The notes under the pieces were generated by a model. It saw only the letters and a list, made by a program, of their open reading frames with translations. It was not told where the DNA came from and did not search any database. 64,000 bases of DNA, from the NCBI GenBank assembly GCA_018433975.1, contig JAHDQE010000020.1, forward strand, positions 49,108-113,107. Reading direction: 5' to 3'. Of this stretch, positions 15,231 to 24,557 are shown in pieces (the stretch's first letter is position 1; the number at the start of each line of letters is the position of its first letter). The translations under genes and the position numbers were made by a program. Origin of the DNA: Ornatilinea sp. (lineage in GTDB: Bacteria; Chloroflexota; Anaerolineae; Anaerolineales; Anaerolineaceae).

Positions 15231-17498
15231 CTATTCTATCCCATTAATCCCGTCGGTGTATTCCAGAATCGGCCACTGGTCCTTTCCCAAAACCTCGGCT
15301 AACCGGTAATGCTGACAAATATAATTAAACACCGCGCCCATGCTTTCCGGGTATTTCGCCTCCGGCGGGCCGCATGTCCCATCCGGGGATATCTCCACAA
15401 ACGGGGTGGAAGGCAGCCAGGTATTGATAATCAGCTTCGGCGGGTTGGCCTCAAGACCCGCCAGAAACTCCGCGGACAGCGAAGCAGAAGCATACCCCAT
15501 CCGGAACAGTGGCTTCTGGTGTACAAATCGAGTCGGCGATTCCCTGCCGGAAAGATAATTGACAACGGTTTGCGTCCCCCACACCAGTACAGGGTCCTCC
15601 GGCCCGGTGTTTTCCAGAATATAATCCACCGTCTGGGAGACCTGAAGGTTAGGCTGTGGTTTTATCTGTTCAATGATTGAACTTACTGCCGGCAGGAAAA
15701 GAGCAGTAGTAAGGAGGATGATAAAGACCGTTGACAGGATTTTCTTCTGAAAATGGGCCGTCTCAGAGAGCAAAAAGGCGATCAGGATGCTGAAAGAAGG
15801 CAGCAGAACCATGAAATAATGGGTGTAATTTTTGGTAGAAGTGCTGATCAGCAAAATTTCAATCGGGATATCCAGCACGGCGACCCATAGCGGCCAGGGA
15901 ACAGCTTCCCGCGCCCCGTCCTCCCTCGAAGAATCATTCCGGGCTTCTCCGTGCTGCCCTCCTGGATAGATTACGAACGCCAGAAACAAAATAACGCCGA
16001 ACGCCAGCCCCAGGAAGAAACGAACCCACTCCTTCCCGTGCGGCGCAAAGGCTGCACTGGTGCTTCCCATCATCAACCCGCTCAGAATCAGCGCAATAGC
16101 CCAACCGAAACGTCTCCATCCCTGTTCCTGAATGCTCTTTCGGCGGTACAGAATCAAATATCCAACGCCAATCCCCCAGCAGACCAACCCCAACAGGGTG
16201 TAGGGTGAAAGCGTCAACAGCCACTCCAGAATCTCTTTAAAAGCCGTAAATCTCTGTGTGGTTTCCACATCGGAATAGATGAAGTTATATCGGAACGCAA
16301 CATCCCAAAAATCATACAGCGTGTGCTGAAGCGCGAAGTACAACCCGGCCGCAAAGCAGACCACCCCCGCACCCGCGCCAATCGACAGCAGTTGGCGGGC
16401 AGCGCCGCGCCAATCGCGCTTTGCGGCGCTTTCCAGCAGGATCACCAGACCCAGAGTCGCCCAGATGCCGATCATCGTTTGCTTGAACAGAAAAGCGGCT
16501 CCGGCAGCAGCCCCGATGACCCATCCTTTCCAGGGCTTTGCCGTCCTTTTATTGCTTGCAAACAGGAAAAGCGCAAAAAACTGGAAAGGCAGGGCAAATT
16601 CTTCGGTCAGATTCCCGCCTTCCAGCAGAAACACCAGATTCACCACCGAGCCGGCTGTGGCGATCCCCGCGGGCCAATCCCCAAAATATCTCTTCAGGAA
16701 GTAAAAAGCCAGCAAACCGGCCGTAACCAGCGCTGCCAGTTCCAAGAACCACACACCCATCCGAGAACCGTGTCCCAGCCACAGCCCCAGCGAATCGGTA
16801 TAAAAGATCAATGGTGGTTTATGGTCCCATAAATCCCGGTAAGGCAGCTTCCCTTTCAGGATATGGGAACCGAAATAGAGAAATATGCCTGAATCATGGG
16901 CAGGGACCACAGCAAGCTCCGGCAAGTTGGGCAGCATAACAGCCACACAAAGAATAACCAGCGCCAACGGCATCCGCATCCTTTGCAGAAACACACGTAA
17001 CCCATGCCAGGATGCCTGCCGAAACTCTCTGTCGTCAAAGGCATCCCGATAACCGGCAGCCAGAACAGCCAGACTTTGAATGCAAACCGCGACAGCCCAC
17101 AAAACCAGCGGTTGAACACGCCTGTACACCGCCGCAAGAAAAGGCACTTTTTCCGGCAGCACAGCCCCGGACAAAACCGCGTACACGCTGCCGGTCAGCG
17201 CCCCAAGAAGGAGTAGCAAGACGATTGGCAGCAGGAAATACCTGTTCAGCAGCAGATCGTCCAGCCCAGAGAGGATCTTTTCCAAACCGCGCCGGCTGGC
17301 AAAAGAAAAGACCAACTCCACTGCGATGCCGGTCAACACCAATAAGAGAAATGCTCCCAGCCCCAGGCGTGCGGTCGAATACCCCCACAAGACGCTGTTT
17401 CGCTCCATGGAAGGGACTCGAAACAACGCAATCCACGCCCACACGCCTTCCAGGAAGATAACGAACAATAAAGACCGAAAATGCCGTCCCTTCATCAT
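15231..17498 (-). CDS. GT39-like membrane glycosyltransferase (ArnT/PMT family)
   Basis: 755 residues with 12 or more membrane helices. The first extracellular loop shows the family signature AHDSGIFLYFGSHILKG-KLPYRDLWDHKPP, where the acidic residue and the DHKPP loop bind the polyprenyl-phosphate sugar donor. The C-terminal ~120 residues form a soluble domain (VLVWGTQTVVNYLSGRES). Such enzymes transfer sugars from undecaprenyl phosphate to proteins or lipids outside the membrane. It starts 17 nt upstream of nothing obvious; ATGATG follows AAGGGTGG. A second family-2 transferase that could make the lipid-linked donor lies at 22003-22683. Confidence 0.85.
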   Translation of the reverse strand: MMKGRHFRSLLFVIFLEGVWAWIALFRVPSMERNSVLWGYSTARLGLGAFLLLVLTGIAVELVFSFASRRGLEKILSGLDDLLLNRYFLLPIVLLLLLGALTGSVYAVLSGAVLPEKVPFLAAVYRRVQPLVLWAVAVCIQSLAVLAAGYRDAFDDREFRQASWHGLRVFLQRMRMPLALVILCVAVMLPNLPELAVVPAHDSGIFLYFGSHILKGKLPYRDLWDHKPPLIFYTDSLGLWLGHGSRMGVWFLELAALVTAGLLAFYFLKRYFGDWPAGIATAGSVVNLVFLLEGGNLTEEFALPFQFFALFLFASNKRTAKPWKGWVIGAAAGAAFLFKQTMIGIWATLGLVILLESAAKRDWRGAARQLLSIGAGAGVVCFAAGLYFALQHTLYDFWDVAFRYNFIYSDVETTQRFTAFKEILEWLLTLSPYTLLGLVCWGIGVGYLILYRRKSIQEQGWRRFGWAIALILSGLMMGSTSAAFAPHGKEWVRFFLGLAFGVILFLAFVIYPGGQHGEARNDSSREDGAREAVPWPLWVAVLDIPIEILLISTSTKNYTHYFMVLLPSFSILIAFLLSETAHFQKKILSTVFIILLTTALFLPAVSSIIEQIKPQPNLQVSQTVDYILENTGPEDPVLVWGTQTVVNYLSGRESPTRFVHQKPLFRMGYASASLSAEFLAGLEANPPKLIINTWLPSTPFVEISPDGTCGPPEAKYPESMGAVFNYICQHYRLAEVLGKDQWPILEYTDGINGIE

Positions 17499-17562
17499 CC
17501 ACCCTTCTCAAAGAGCCAAATAAAGAGACAACAAATTTTCTTTTCCATCATAAGCTTTCAAA

Positions 17563-18318
17563 TTACTCCAGCGGCACAGCCTGCCACCCTGCATACCGTG
17601 CCCCTACGGACACACTTAAGTCAAACAGCTCTCCACTCATCGAAAAAATCAGATCCGGATAGAGCATAGATTCTTTTCCCATGACCAGACGCCCCTTCTC
17701 GCCTTCCAGCCTGGCAAAGCCCTTTTCAAGCAGCAGTTCCTCAATCCGTTTCAGCGGCTTGGGCTCTCCCAGAAACGTAAATCGCAAGATCTGTTTTGCG
17801 CTTGGGTCCGCGCCGGCTCTCAACAGTTCCCCCATTGTTTTGCGGTCCTGGATCACCTGCCAGTTTTTCGGAGAAGGCTTGATGTTCTGCTCAAAATAAT
17901 CCCAACCTGCCTGAGATTCAAGTTCCATGCGATAAGCAGAATCCTTTTCCAGCATGGGCCGGATCGCGTCCGAGAAGCTCTGTAATTCTGCCGTCTGAAA
18001 GACAAACTCCTGCTTGCCATCCCACGTTTTTCGCCCAAGCAGACGGCATTCCACGGTGTTCTCTTCCAACGAGCGGATGAGATGCTTTTCTATCCGTCGC
18101 AATTGCTCAAAAGCAGTTTCGGCGGGCAACCCATTCTTGCCAACAGCATTGATGGGCAGGCGCACAATCACCCGCGCATTCGTGTTGAGATTCACCGGAC
18201 GTTCTTCCAGCGCAGCTTCGATATTAAAGCTGACCACCACCAATTGCCCGGTCTCGTTCAAAAAAGAATATACATCCCATGTGCCGCCTGTAATATCATG
18301 CAGTATCGGATCGGTCAT
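17563..18318 (-). CDS. DUF695 plus RraB-like domain protein
   Basis: 251 residues in two parts. The N-terminal half (WDVYSFLNETGQLVVVSFN to about residue 120) matches DUF695. The region from about 145 (KNWQVIQDRKTMGELLRAGA, then LRFTFLGEPK and LLLEKGF) has the pattern of the RraB domain, named for a regulator of RNase E. Two-domain proteins of this sort are known, but whether they touch RNase E in this lineage is unproven. It is cytoplasmic. GTGAATG context with GAGGAG places the start at ATG 18318. A terminator-like hairpin lies upstream of it, so it is probably a single-gene unit. Confidence 0.75.
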   Translation of the reverse strand: MTDPILHDITGGTWDVYSFLNETGQLVVVSFNIEAALEERPVNLNTNARVIVRLPINAVGKNGLPAETAFEQLRRIEKHLIRSLEENTVECRLLGRKTWDGKQEFVFQTAELQSFSDAIRPMLEKDSAYRMELESQAGWDYFEQNIKPSPKNWQVIQDRKTMGELLRAGADPSAKQILRFTFLGEPKPLKRIEELLLEKGFARLEGEKGRLVMGKESMLYPDLIFSMSGELFDLSVSVGARYAGWQAVPLE

Positions 18319-18399
18319 TCAAAATCTCCTCAAAATTCTCTGGTGTATCTCATTATTTTCCCACACAATGATATCTTATAATTTTCTTCTGGGAATAGC

Positions 18400-18429
18400 A
18401 AAGAGAAAGGCGCAATCGCCTTTCTCTTT
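18400..18429 (-). terminator. Hairpin terminator downstream of the hydrolase gene
   Basis: A 13-bp perfect stem (18400-18412 with 18417-18429) and a 4-nt loop, between the hydrolase stop and the DUF695 start. The U-tract is inside the stem, so termination may work from either strand. Confidence 0.7.
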
Positions 18430-18463
18430 ATCAGAAACTCACAAATTCAAACCGATCAAAGCG

Positions 18464-19234
18464 CTAAAACAAAACAGCTCCCGCACTGACCCAGACCGAC
18501 TCAAAGAATGAATTACAGGCACAGCGGAAGTCTTCCGGACAGGTCCACATCAATGGATGATCACCCTCCCGGATCAGGAAAATATGGCTGCGCCGGATCT
18601 GTCGGGACATGTCAAACACCTGTGTCCCGATATCCGGAAGCAGAGAGTCTCCCAACGATGCGGTGAATAACACCGGGCAGCAAATCTCGGAAAGGCCCTT
18701 GCTAAACCAATCCCCACCCCGGTCGCTGAACCGGCGCAGTAAGTCACTGTCGGCACGAATAACCTGTTGCCAATCCGGGCCGTGAGCATATTTCCAGAAA
18801 GAAATCAGCGCATCAGAAGGCTCCTCCCGATCCATGAGGATATTCCGGATCTGCTCCGGGGATTGTTTCGGTACGCAGCTATCTGCCACCGCAGCAATGA
18901 CCAGGTCAGGATACAGAATTGCCGTCATCAGCGCACAGATGCCGCCACCACTGCTTCCCATCACAAAGCAGGTTTGCTCACCAAAGTGCTCCACCAGTTC
19001 GGCAGCGGCATGAGCGCCGTCTTCCCACCAGGTGTCTGGCCAGGTTTCCATGCGATCGGATTTCCCCGTTCCCGGAAGATCCAGCGCAATGGTATGAAAA
19101 TATTGGCTAAAATGGTTCATCTCGCGGGTATAACACACCGAAGAGGCTGTGTTTCCCGGGAAAATGATCAACAGCGGGCCTTCCCCCTGCTCGCGATAAT
19201 ACAATCGATGATTTCTGCGGTATAAAAATGGCAT
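18464..19234 (-). CDS. Alpha/beta hydrolase
   Basis: 256 residues, single-domain alpha/beta fold. The nucleophile S95 sits in VMGSSGGG (GxSxG elbow), the oxyanion region in IIFPGNTAS, the acid in ASLGDSLL and the His in EGDHPLMW near the C-terminus, so the triad is complete. Substrate unknown; the fold covers esterases, lipases and C-C hydrolases. ATG 19234 has a G-rich ribosome site (AAGGGGG). No signal peptide. The nearest upstream 420 bp are empty, so it probably has its own promoter there. Confidence 0.85.
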   Translation of the reverse strand: MPFLYRRNHRLYYREQGEGPLLIIFPGNTASSVCYTREMNHFSQYFHTIALDLPGTGKSDRMETWPDTWWEDGAHAAAELVEHFGEQTCFVMGSSGGGICALMTAILYPDLVIAAVADSCVPKQSPEQIRNILMDREEPSDALISFWKYAHGPDWQQVIRADSDLLRRFSDRGGDWFSKGLSEICCPVLFTASLGDSLLPDIGTQVFDMSRQIRRSHIFLIREGDHPLMWTCPEDFRCACNSFFESVWVSAGAVLF

Positions 19235-19658
19235 TTACTACCCCCTTAAAAGGGTTCACACACCAATCTTTGAAAATAGATTATTCCGATCATAATTATT
19301 TCAACAATATCTTTCACGCTAACATGGACCGGTCAATCCGGAAAAAAACAGTCTCTTCAATTACCCCGAATGAGTCAGTACCATGAAAGCAGCAGTAAAA
19401 AAAATACAAAAAGGAGACATCCCTTTCCTTATAAAAGACCAATTTCTCAAATCAATGTGTTATTTCCCAACCGGATCGTGCCAAAAAACAGGCACTGCTC
19501 CTTCCGGACAGGTCCTCAACACAAAGATTATCCCGAACATATCCTATTGTTGCAATTAGCTTGCCAGAATTTTGAATTTCGCTCTTCCCATTTTTTAGGC
19601 CCCCATAAACCGTGTCACACTCCTGCGCTTTATCCGAATTTTCCCCTTGCGGTCTATC
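19235..19658. other. Intergenic stretch without a supported gene
   Basis: About 420 bp, A+T rich. A 106-codon plus-strand frame (19370-19690) has low-complexity, non-family composition and no ribosome site, and overlaps the end of the acetyltransferase gene. On the minus strand TTGATT and TATAAG near 19430-19455 could be a weak promoter for the hydrolase. Confidence 0.4.
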
Positions 19659-20186
19659 TCACGATAACTCCCGCCATTCCTTTTTTGTGATGCGCCAGAA
19701 ATTATCCTCCCCCTCCCTCCGAAAGACCTGCATGCCAACCTTCTCCAACACCCGGCCCGAAGCCGGATTCCGCACAGCGTGAGCAGTGACCGCCAGGCAG
19801 TTCGGCTGGTGAAAAGCCCAGCGGATCAACGCCTGAACAGCTTCTGTGGTATATCCCTGGTTTTGATAATCCGGATCGATTCCGTATCCAATCTCAACCG
19901 CGCCATTGTGGTCAGGAATTCCTTTATACCCCACCAATCCCGCCCCAAATGAAGCGGATTCCACCAGAATTAGCCAATAAGTCAGCCAGGAATGGCTGCG
20001 GGCATCCACCCTCTCCATTCGGGCCAGCTTAAGGGCAATTGCCCCTCGAACAGTATCGGTGAGGATCTCGCGGGAAACTGCCACCCCCAGTTCTGTCTCC
20101 AGCTTTTCGGGGGTATTTAAATAAGCCCGCAGTTGATTCATATTTAAAGCAATCAACCTCAAACGTTGTGTTTGCAGTATGTGCAC
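19659..20186 (-). CDS. GNAT family N-acetyltransferase (RimJ/RimL-like)
   Basis: 175 residues. The GNAT core is visible as VGYKGIPDHNGAVEIGYGID followed by the acetyl-CoA loop YQNQGYTTEAVQALIRWAF and NPASGRVLEKVGM. This pattern is that of the RimJ/RimL subgroup, which acetylates ribosomal proteins or small molecules. The start is a GTG at 20184-20186 with a perfect AGGAGG 6 nt upstream; an earlier in-frame start adds unrelated residues. Target unknown. Confidence 0.82.
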   Translation of the reverse strand: MHILQTQRLRLIALNMNQLRAYLNTPEKLETELGVAVSREILTDTVRGAIALKLARMERVDARSHSWLTYWLILVESASFGAGLVGYKGIPDHNGAVEIGYGIDPDYQNQGYTTEAVQALIRWAFHQPNCLAVTAHAVRNPASGRVLEKVGMQVFRREGEDNFWRITKKEWRELS

Positions 20187-20283
20187 CGATATCCTCCTGA
20201 CAACGTTTATTTTCCCCATGCGTCAGACCCTGCAAAGTCTTCTTATTAAATACTTTACACCATTCGGGCCAAAAATACCAATA

Positions 20284-20886
20284 TCAATCGACCAATGTAA
20301 TATCCAAATTGTAAAGCAGAGCCATGGCTTCCGGCAAAGAGAATTTCGCGTGTTTGATCTGGTTCAATAGAGGAGAAATGGAATAGTTCTTTGCGTTTGT
20401 GAAATCAGCGCGGGTCAGATTCGTGTTCAAGAAGCGGCTCCGCTGAAAATCCGTTCCCGTGCAGTTTGCATCTGTCAAATCAGCCTCCGCAAAATCCACC
20501 TCCAGAGCCGTGCAGTCAACCAGCTTCCGTGCTTTCAGACGCAGTCCAAAGAAAGAAGCATAGTTCAGCACACAACCGGTGAAATCAATGCTCTCCAACC
20601 CTCCCAACTTCGGCCAGGAAGCCTCCACCCAGGTGATGCCAATGGCTTTGCTTTCCTCAAACCGGACGCCTTTAAACTGGCTGCCTTTCACAGAAGCCAG
20701 ACTCAAATCGCAGTGACTGAACAGGCATTCATGAAATTTACAGTTGAGAAATTGAACCTCCATGAAATCACAATTCTTAAAAGAACAATCCTGAAAGGAT
20801 ATCCCGGAGATTTCCTCTCTCGCAGCGGATATTCCGCTGAATTCCTGGCTTTCATAGATAACCTGTCCCTTCGGAAATGACTTCAT
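20284..20886 (-). CDS. Pentapeptide-repeat protein
   Basis: 200 residues built of A(D/N)LXX-type repeats with central F or L: FQDCSFKNCDFMEVQFLNCK, FSHCDLSLASVKGSQFKGVR and later LTDANCTGTDFQRSRFLNTN. These form a right-handed quadrilateral beta-helix. Family members include Qnr/MfpA gyrase protectors and many of unknown role; nothing here identifies a partner. I prefer ATG 20886, about 10 nt after AAGGAG, over the GTG three codons earlier, which touches the ribosome site. Confidence 0.82.
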   Translation of the reverse strand: MKSFPKGQVIYESQEFSGISAAREEISGISFQDCSFKNCDFMEVQFLNCKFHECLFSHCDLSLASVKGSQFKGVRFEESKAIGITWVEASWPKLGGLESIDFTGCVLNYASFFGLRLKARKLVDCTALEVDFAEADLTDANCTGTDFQRSRFLNTNLTRADFTNAKNYSISPLLNQIKHAKFSLPEAMALLYNLDITLVD

Positions 20887-20951
20887 GGAATACACGCTCC
20901 TTCAAATTCTCAAATGCTTGTTAGAGTTAGATCGACTGTTTTAAGAAAAAC

Positions 20952-21494
20952 TTACCCGGGTTCACCCGTCAATCCGTTTGCCCTGATCCACGTCCGTGCT
21001 TTTTCTTCCATCTCCCAGATCATTTCGGTCTTACCCTCTGTGTAAAGCGTAGGGTCATGCCTGAATTGCTGCGCCAATTCTTCTTTCAACACGCTGTACC
21101 GCCTGGCATCCTCCGGATGGGCCCGTAAATAATCACAGAAATCCAGGTGGCGGGCAATCTCCGGATGTCCGCTCCCATAAACGTGGACATGGTGCGAACG
21201 ATGTTCTTCTCCGCCTTTAATGAAAAACCGGCGCCCCGGGATGCCGAATTCCCCTTTCGGTTCATAGCCCAACGCGGTCATCGCCGCATTACAGGCATCT
21301 ACCCTTCCAATATCCCGTACTTCCACGAGGATGTCAATGATCGGCTTGGCTTTGATTCCGGGAATAGAAGTGCTCCCGATATGATGAATCGCAACGGTTT
21401 CATCCCCAAAGACTCGCCGGAGCTTCTCCTCCTCTGCCCGGTATTGATCTGCCCAGCCCGGGTCATAAGGGGCGACTTCAATCGTCCTGGTCAC
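20952..21494 (-). CDS. GrpB/UPF0157 family nucleotidyltransferase-like protein
   Basis: 180 residues, typical GrpB length. Signature blocks: EVAPYDPGWADQYRAE at the start, then HIGSTSIPGIKAKPIIDILV, the nucleotidyltransferase-like metal site, and RDYLRAHP-type helix (CDYLRAHPEDARRYSVLK). The same domain is fused to dephospho-CoA kinase in some bacteria, but the reaction of the free protein is unknown. The GTG start at 21492-21494 has AAGGAGG in front and lies 17 nt inside the upstream GNAT gene, so the two are translationally coupled. Confidence 0.88.
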   Translation of the reverse strand: MTRTIEVAPYDPGWADQYRAEEEKLRRVFGDETVAIHHIGSTSIPGIKAKPIIDILVEVRDIGRVDACNAAMTALGYEPKGEFGIPGRRFFIKGGEEHRSHHVHVYGSGHPEIARHLDFCDYLRAHPEDARRYSVLKEELAQQFRHDPTLYTEGKTEMIWEMEEKARTWIRANGLTGEPG

Positions 21495-21969
21495 GACTTC
21501 CTCCTTTTGAGAGACCCTGCGGCGGGTCAGCCCGCATATAGAATCGTTCGGGAGTTTCTTTGACCACTTTAAAACCCAGTCGCTCATACAACCGGCGCGC
21601 CGGATTGACGCGCAGCACGTGCAGGGTAACCGGCTTTCCAACAGAAAAAGCGCTTTGCAGAACCTTCCGGATCAACATGGTGCCAATCCCCCTGTTCTGG
21701 AAATCCGTCAGAAGCCCGATATTTGCCAGAAAGACTTCCGAATCGCGCTCTTCTATGGAGATCACCCCGGCCGGTTCGCCGTCAACCAGGATAATTTCAC
21801 GATCTTCGGGGTGGAAATGATCTGCGAAATAAGCTTCCTGCCAGTCGCTGTCCCAACTCCAGGTCTGCATGATGTATTCTTTCAACACCATGCAGTGTAA
21901 GTCATATAAAAAATCGTAGTCTGATTTCAAAGCTGGCCGAAGCGATACCCTATCCAAATACGAGCCCAT
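21478..21969 (-). CDS. GNAT family N-acetyltransferase
   Basis: 163 residues. The acetyl-CoA motif is IGLLTDFQNRGIGTMLIRKV, followed by LHVLRVNPARRLYERLGF. The N-terminal DYDFLYDLHCMVLKEYIMQTW pattern recurs in a subgroup often found beside GrpB genes. ATG 21969 follows AGGAGG. The 3' end overlaps the GrpB gene by 17 nt, so they form a two-gene unit. Substrate unknown. Confidence 0.83.
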   Translation of the reverse strand: MGSYLDRVSLRPALKSDYDFLYDLHCMVLKEYIMQTWSWDSDWQEAYFADHFHPEDREIILVDGEPAGVISIEERDSEVFLANIGLLTDFQNRGIGTMLIRKVLQSAFSVGKPVTLHVLRVNPARRLYERLGFKVVKETPERFYMRADPPQGLSKGGSRDQDD

Positions 21970-22002
21970 ATTTTCCTCCTCGCTCCACCTGCCTGAGGCA
22001 AT

Positions 22003-22683
22003 TTATCCTTTCCTGATCCTTTGCCGGGTGCGCCACACCATTTGAAAGAACTTGAGGGTATGCCCCAATGGCTGGATATGGCTGTGTTCTCCGGCATAAA
22101 TTGTCCGGATGGGAACCCAATCCAGCACAAATCCCCGCCGGGTGCATTCCACAATCATTTCCACCTCAAACTCAAATCCTGATTCGCCGCTTTCCAGCAC
22201 CGCTCCCATCATCCGGCGGCCGATCAGCCGGTAGCCGGATTGGTTATCCCGAATATGCTGGCCCATAGCCCACGAGAATGCCCACGTGCCGAACGAGTTT
22301 GCCATCCGGCGGATAAAAGGCATCCGGCTGAAATCACGGGCGCCAATGATCAGGTCCGGTTTGCGGGCCGTGAAAACTTCCAGAAACCGGGGAATCTCTG
22401 TCGGATCATGCTGTCCATCCGCGTCCAGTGTGATCACAGCCGCATAGCCATGTTCCAAAGCCCATTTAAATCCCGCTTTCAGCGCTGCTCCTTTCCCCTG
22501 GTTAGGTTGTTGGCGCAGCACTTCCGCACCGGCAGCTTCCGATCTCTGCACAGTCTCATCGACTGACCCATCATCCACAACCAATACCGGTAAGAAAGCA
22601 CGGCTTTGTTCCACAACCCGCGCCACTCTTTCCGCCTCATTGTAAGCCGGCACCAGAGCTAAAACTCGATCCGATGGTTCCAA
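22003..22683 (-). CDS. Family 2 glycosyltransferase (polyprenyl-phosphate sugar synthase-like)
   Basis: 226 residues, a compact GT-A domain without membrane anchor. Motifs: LVPAYNEAERV, VVDDGSVDET, and the metal-binding TLDADGQHDP near residue 86, plus the acceptor-side RDNQSGYRLI. This is the dolichol/undecaprenyl-phosphate mannose or glucose synthase-like group, which charges the lipid carrier used by GT39/ArnT enzymes such as the one at 15231-17498. TTG start at 22681-22683 directly after AGGTGA. Confidence 0.85.
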   Translation of the reverse strand: MEPSDRVLALVPAYNEAERVARVVEQSRAFLPVLVVDDGSVDETVQRSEAAGAEVLRQQPNQGKGAALKAGFKWALEHGYAAVITLDADGQHDPTEIPRFLEVFTARKPDLIIGARDFSRMPFIRRMANSFGTWAFSWAMGQHIRDNQSGYRLIGRRMMGAVLESGESGFEFEVEMIVECTRRGFVLDWVPIRTIYAGEHSHIQPLGHTLKFFQMVWRTRQRIRKG

Positions 22684-22704
22684 TCACCTATCCTTTCCAC
22701 TGAC

Positions 22705-23499
22705 TCAATCCAGAAGACGGGCCGTCAGGGTATAGCTCAACGGCGGCCGGATCTCCTGTTTCTCCATATCCTTGAACACACTGGATACATCATGGTCATA
22801 TTCATGAAAAGATAGGATTCGGAGTCCATTGTTCAAACAGCTTTGGATAATATCCGATACCTTATGATGAAACCAGTACGAAACCGAGGCTTCATACTCT
22901 GTATTCCCATAATAATCCAGCCCGCCCTCTTCCGCGTAAGGCTCTTGCTTAAAATAAGAGTGACGAAGCTTGCCGAACTCTTCCGCCTCTTCATCAAACA
23001 TATCCAGCATGGGATGCATCTCATAAATGAACAACCAGCCGCCCGGCCGGAGCAGTCTTTTCACCACTGCAAAAAAATCTTTCAGGTCGGGCATCCAGCC
23101 CAGAACACCCACCGTGATGTAAACCAGATCAAAGCTTTCATCATAGTGACGCGGGATCTCGTAAATGTCGGTACACATAAAATCACACGCCAGATCTGCA
23201 ACCGATGCCAGTTCTTTAGCCTGTTCAATGAACGCGTCGGAGATGTCAAACCCCACGCAGCGCGATGCTCCCAGGTTTTTGAGAGAGAGCAGTTCCCTGC
23301 CGTTGTTGCAGCACAATTGGGCCACATCTTTTCCGGAGACCCCAATCTCCTTCAGGATTCCCTTCTCAATGTTATCCAGACAGGTATATCCGGCTTTTTC
23401 AAAATCCAGAAACAACTGCTCAAAAGTTTGTTTGCGGTGTATCGGGGCAGTCTGGTTCCAGGCGATCCGGTTGGCTTGAATATAATCTTTGTTTTTCAT
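22705..23499 (-). CDS. Class I SAM-dependent methyltransferase
   Basis: 264 residues. The SAM site is the loop VAQLCCNNGRELL near residue 59 (a Cys/Asn-rich variant of the usual DxGxGxG), followed by VGFDISDAFIEQAKE and DFMCTDIYEIP. The DYGMMHHMLDMF-like stretch (FIYEMHPMLDMFDE) and the Tyr-rich C-terminus occur in small-molecule methyltransferases. Substrate unknown. ATG follows GGAGAG. It sits just downstream of the cyclophilin terminator, so it is a separate unit together with the GT2 gene 22 nt away. Confidence 0.83.
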   Translation of the reverse strand: MKNKDYIQANRIAWNQTAPIHRKQTFEQLFLDFEKAGYTCLDNIEKGILKEIGVSGKDVAQLCCNNGRELLSLKNLGASRCVGFDISDAFIEQAKELASVADLACDFMCTDIYEIPRHYDESFDLVYITVGVLGWMPDLKDFFAVVKRLLRPGGWLFIYEMHPMLDMFDEEAEEFGKLRHSYFKQEPYAEEGGLDYYGNTEYEASVSYWFHHKVSDIIQSCLNNGLRILSFHEYDHDVSSVFKDMEKQEIRPPLSYTLTARLLD

Positions 23500-23561
23500 T
23501 TCTCTCCGTCACTTTCCGGAACCCAATTATAGCCGATACAACGCATTACCCAATAGAATCA

Positions 23562-23591
23562 AAAGAGGCCACATGCAAAAGTGGCCTCTTT
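23562..23591 (-). terminator. Intrinsic terminator after the cyclophilin gene
   Basis: An 11-bp stem (23562-23572 with 23581-23591) with an 8-nt loop; on the minus strand it ends in CTCTTTTGATTC. Confidence 0.85.
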
Positions 23592-23613
23592 AATGCATTT
23601 TCATTCAAAACAT

Positions 23614-24099
23614 TTAACTTTCAACAACTTCAACTTTGGTCATCTTATCGCCCTGCCGGATAGCATTGACCACATCCTGCCCTTTTACCACCTTGCCGAA
23701 AACGGTATGGTGTCCGTTGAGGTGTGGTTGCGGGGAATGGGTGATAAAGAACTGGCTGCCGTTGGTATTAGGGCCCGCATTCGCCATGGAAAGCGACCCG
23801 GTTTCATGTTTCAATGGATTATTCCGGAACTCATCCTCAAAGCGATAGCCCGGACCACCCCGGCCTGTCCCGGTGGGGTCGCCGCCCTGAATCATAAAGT
23901 TCGAAATGACCCGGTGGAAGGTTATACCATCATAGAATCCCTCCCGGACCAGGAAAACAAAATTATTTACGGTCACCGGAGCGTATTTCGGGAACAGTTC
24001 GATTTCGATGCTTCCTTTGTCCGTCTCCATTTTGACCGTATATTGTTTCTCGGGATCAATTTTCATTTCTGGGGCATGCTGCCATTGTTTCTGTGCCAT
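23614..24099 (-). CDS. Peptidyl-prolyl cis-trans isomerase, cyclophilin type
   Basis: 161 residues, single cyclophilin domain, cytoplasmic (no signal peptide). Active-site blocks are intact: [19 protein letters not shown] (catalytic Arg in FHRV), [16 protein letters not shown] and the [10 protein letters not shown] loop. It speeds prolyl bond isomerisation during protein folding. I start at ATG 24099, 5 nt after AAAGGAAG; a TTG one codon upstream is in frame. The gene has an extended -10 promoter at 24145 and its own terminator. Confidence 0.93.
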   Translation of the reverse strand: MAQKQWQHAPEMKIDPEKQYTVKMETDKGSIEIELFPKYAPVTVNNFVFLVREGFYDGITFHRVISNFMIQGGDPTGTGRGGPGYRFEDEFRNNPLKHETGSLSMANAGPNTNGSQFFITHSPQPHLNGHHTVFGKVVKGQDVVNAIRQGDKMTKVEVVES

Positions 24100-24144
24100 C
24101 AATTCTTCCTTTCATCACAAGAAAAGTTATTTTTCTGAATTGGG

Positions 24145-24150
24145 ATTATA
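24145..24150 (-). promoter_or_regulatory. Extended -10 promoter of the cyclophilin gene
   Basis: On the minus strand TGATATAAT: a perfect -10 hexamer at 24145-24150 with TG one base upstream and no clear -35. The leader would be about 40 nt. Confidence 0.5.
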
Positions 24151-24203
24151 TCATCACCCCATACAATCTTCTCCGGGTTGTCGAACCTCAAAACGGAGTG
24201 GCC

Positions 24204-24557
24204 TTACTGCCCTGCATATTTCACCAGTTCCGCGGGAAGCTGCACGAAACGGCCGTCTGCATCCGGTTTCAATCGTACAATTTTCAAAACAGCCTCCCGG
24301 TTCAGCGTTCCATAAATATGCGGGAACAACATCTTGCCGCCCTCCAGGTTCTCATACCGGACTTCCGCTTTCAATTTCCCGGGATCAATCACCAACACCT
24401 GTAAATTGGGATCATTCGGATAAAACCGGTTCGCCGTATCCAGAATCTGTTCAACGGTAGAACAGTGAATAAAACCTTCCTGCGCCAGACTCTCCGGCGC
24501 GTAGTCTTTCCAATCCGTACTAAACGCATCCGGATGTGTAATGTGCAGCAGTACCAT
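24204..24557 (-). CDS. DUF952 domain protein
   Basis: 117 residues, the whole protein is one DUF952 domain: GFIHCSTVEQILDTANRFY, LVIDPGKLKAEVRYEN and FPHIYGTLNREAVLKI are the characteristic blocks. The fold is related to ADP-ribosyltransferase-like small domains, but no activity has been assigned with confidence. Conserved His (IHCS) and Arg residues suggest catalysis. ATG follows AGGTGACAC. A single-gene unit running towards the cyclophilin promoter region. Confidence 0.85.
   Translation of the reverse strand: MVLLHITHPDAFSTDWKDYAPESLAQEGFIHCSTVEQILDTANRFYPNDPNLQVLVIDPGKLKAEVRYENLEGGKMLFPHIYGTLNREAVLKIVRLKPDADGRFVQLPAELVKYAGQ

Noticed and set aside
19370..19690. A 106-codon plus-strand frame
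   Set aside because: No ribosome site, odd composition, and it overlaps the acetyltransferase 3' end.
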